From Chloroflexota bacterium (GTDB lineage Bacteria > Chloroflexota > Limnocylindria > Limnocylindrales > CSP1-4), in assembly GCA_019637815.1 (NCBI GenBank), contig JAHBUZ010000026.1, positions 1 to 54,031 of the forward strand: a stretch of 54,031 bases of DNA, written 5' to 3'. Below, piece by piece: positions 53,337 to 54,031 of this stretch (the first letter of the stretch is position 1; the number at the start of each line of letters is the position of its first letter). A program made the position numbers and the translations under genes. A model generated the notes under the pieces. That model had not been told where the DNA came from and ran no database searches. It was given only the letters and a program-made list of their open reading frames with translations.

Positions 53337-54031
53337 TCAGCGCGGGCCGACCGACCGCCGTGGGTCGTCGTCCGTGACCGGCAGCACGAGCACGTACCGG
53401 CCGTCGAGACCCGGGTAGCGCGTGCCCGGTCGTCGATAGGCCAGCAGGTCACGCGGCAATCGCTCGAACGGGACCCACGTGTCGGGCGGATCCGAGCGAC
53501 CCCAGATGCTGCTCACCCGGGGATACCAGACGTCCTCGATGGCGACCTCGGTGACCCGGTAGCGATCGGTGAGCGCCGGGTCCGCCGTGGCGTGGAACCC
53601 GGACATGACCCACGAATGGGCGCCCCGCCAGGCGAGGATGCCCACGGGCCGGCCCGTGATGCGCAGCTGCTTGGCGGCGACCTTCATGGCGTCGGACCGG
53701 GTGCGATAGGCACGCACGATGAACCGGCCGTAGCCCAGCCGCTCCAGACCACGCGCCCAGCCGATGGGCTCCGCGCCCTTGCCGTCGAGCCGGTCGCTGC
53801 TGAGACGCCGCGCGAGCCGGTAGAGCCGGTCCTGGGTGGCGCGGGTCCGGTCGGGCCGGCCGGACTCCATGATGTTGATCATCGTCTGCATCGCGGCCGG
53901 CACGCAATACCACGCCGTGTACTGCGAGGTGAACGCGTTCCGACGATAGACGTCCATCCGGAACGGGCCGGGCTTGGGCCGAGGGCGCAGGCGTGGGGTC
54001 GGCGCCGGGGTGGGGGAGGGACGAGCGGTCC
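53337..54031 (-). CDS. C39-like cysteine peptidase, 5' end outside the window
   Basis: At least 231 residues; the frame stays open to the window edge. The visible N-terminus is a Pro/Arg-rich linker (PSPTPAPTPRLRPRPKPGP), suggesting a secreted or surface protein with an upstream signal. The peptidase domain follows: FTSQYTAWYCVPAAMQTMIN carries the oxyanion Gln and catalytic Cys, GAHSWVMSGF the His and AIEDVWYP the Asp, a papain-like C39 family layout. An internal ATG at 53957 exists, but the open linker upstream argues it is not the true start. Substrate unknown. Confidence 0.78.
   Translation of the reverse strand, partial: TARPSPTPAPTPRLRPRPKPGPFRMDVYRRNAFTSQYTAWYCVPAAMQTMINIMESGRPDRTRATQDRLYRLARRLSSDRLDGKGAEPIGWARGLERLGYGRFIVRAYRTRSDAMKVAAKQLRITGRPVGILAWRGAHSWVMSGFHATADPALTDRYRVTEVAIEDVWYPRVSSIWGRSDPPDTWVPFERLPRDLLAYRRPGTRYPGLDGRYVLVLPVTDDDPRRSVGPR

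Overview
This is a very GC-rich (roughly 70 % by eye), densely packed bacterial chromosome segment with G or C at almost every third codon position. It has no rRNA, tRNA, CRISPR array, insertion sequence or prophage. About fifty genes are supported. The gene set mixes actinobacterial-looking families (GAP/Sap protein, DevS/DevR-type two-component pair, F420-type DUF385 reductase, CtpE-like P-type ATPase, HipA-like kinase with DUF3037, PAC2 protein) with features that suggest a Chloroflexota relative, possibly the Limnocylindria/Ellin6529 group. These include an S41 peptidase lacking its lysine and a GreA fusion. The phylum is an inference: the window holds no phylogenetic marker gene.

Layout. 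1-9784: a co-directional envelope and ion-transport block (HAD phosphatase, two SulP anion transporters around an unknown membrane protein, nitroreductase, holin-like/phosphodiesterase fusion, GAP protein, MscS channel). 9961-15772: acetyl-CoA synthetase, a small membrane protein overlapping moaA, an RDD protein and purine nucleoside phosphorylase. 15832-20189: a glycosyltransferase operon on the minus strand, then TerB-like and alpha/beta-hydrolase genes on the plus strand. 20284-26806: a GAF histidine kinase/response regulator pair, then a two-domain multicopper oxidase, a UspA protein and a CtpE-like ATPase. 26803-34965: a PD-(D/E)XK-like coiled-coil protein, hydrolases, a secreted caspase-clan/FlgD-Ig protein, adenosine deaminase, a tiny zinc ribbon and the S41 peptidase. 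35037-40523: a MoCo-sulfurase-like enzyme downstream of a GreA fusion, then aminopeptidase N. 40946-48471: a minus-strand run including a DEAD-box helicase, small zinc-ribbon and DUF genes, an unknown protein behind two NrdR-type boxes, a WYL regulator and the HipA-like/DUF3037 pair. 48642-54031: a double cupredoxin, GNAT, GH25 lysozyme, ferritin, PAC2 and a C39-like peptidase cut by the window edge.

Purine salvage (PNP and adenosine deaminase) and molybdenum cofactor metabolism (MoaA and the sulfurase-like protein) are each represented twice, at separate loci. Copper and iron handling recurs (multicopper oxidase, cupredoxin, ferritin).

The most interesting signals are regulatory. A TAnnnT-like hexamer lies 6-9 nt before many start codons, which suggests widespread leaderless transcription. 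Two of these hexamers precede 9-10 codon leader peptides that overlap the real gene by ATGA. One start codon sits exactly at the centre of a 29-bp palindrome. A tandem pair of NrdR-like boxes, 32 bp apart, sits upstream of a gene with no known link to nucleotide reduction. A 12-residue dehydrogenase N-terminus behind a good ribosome binding site marks a deletion scar or an assembly join.
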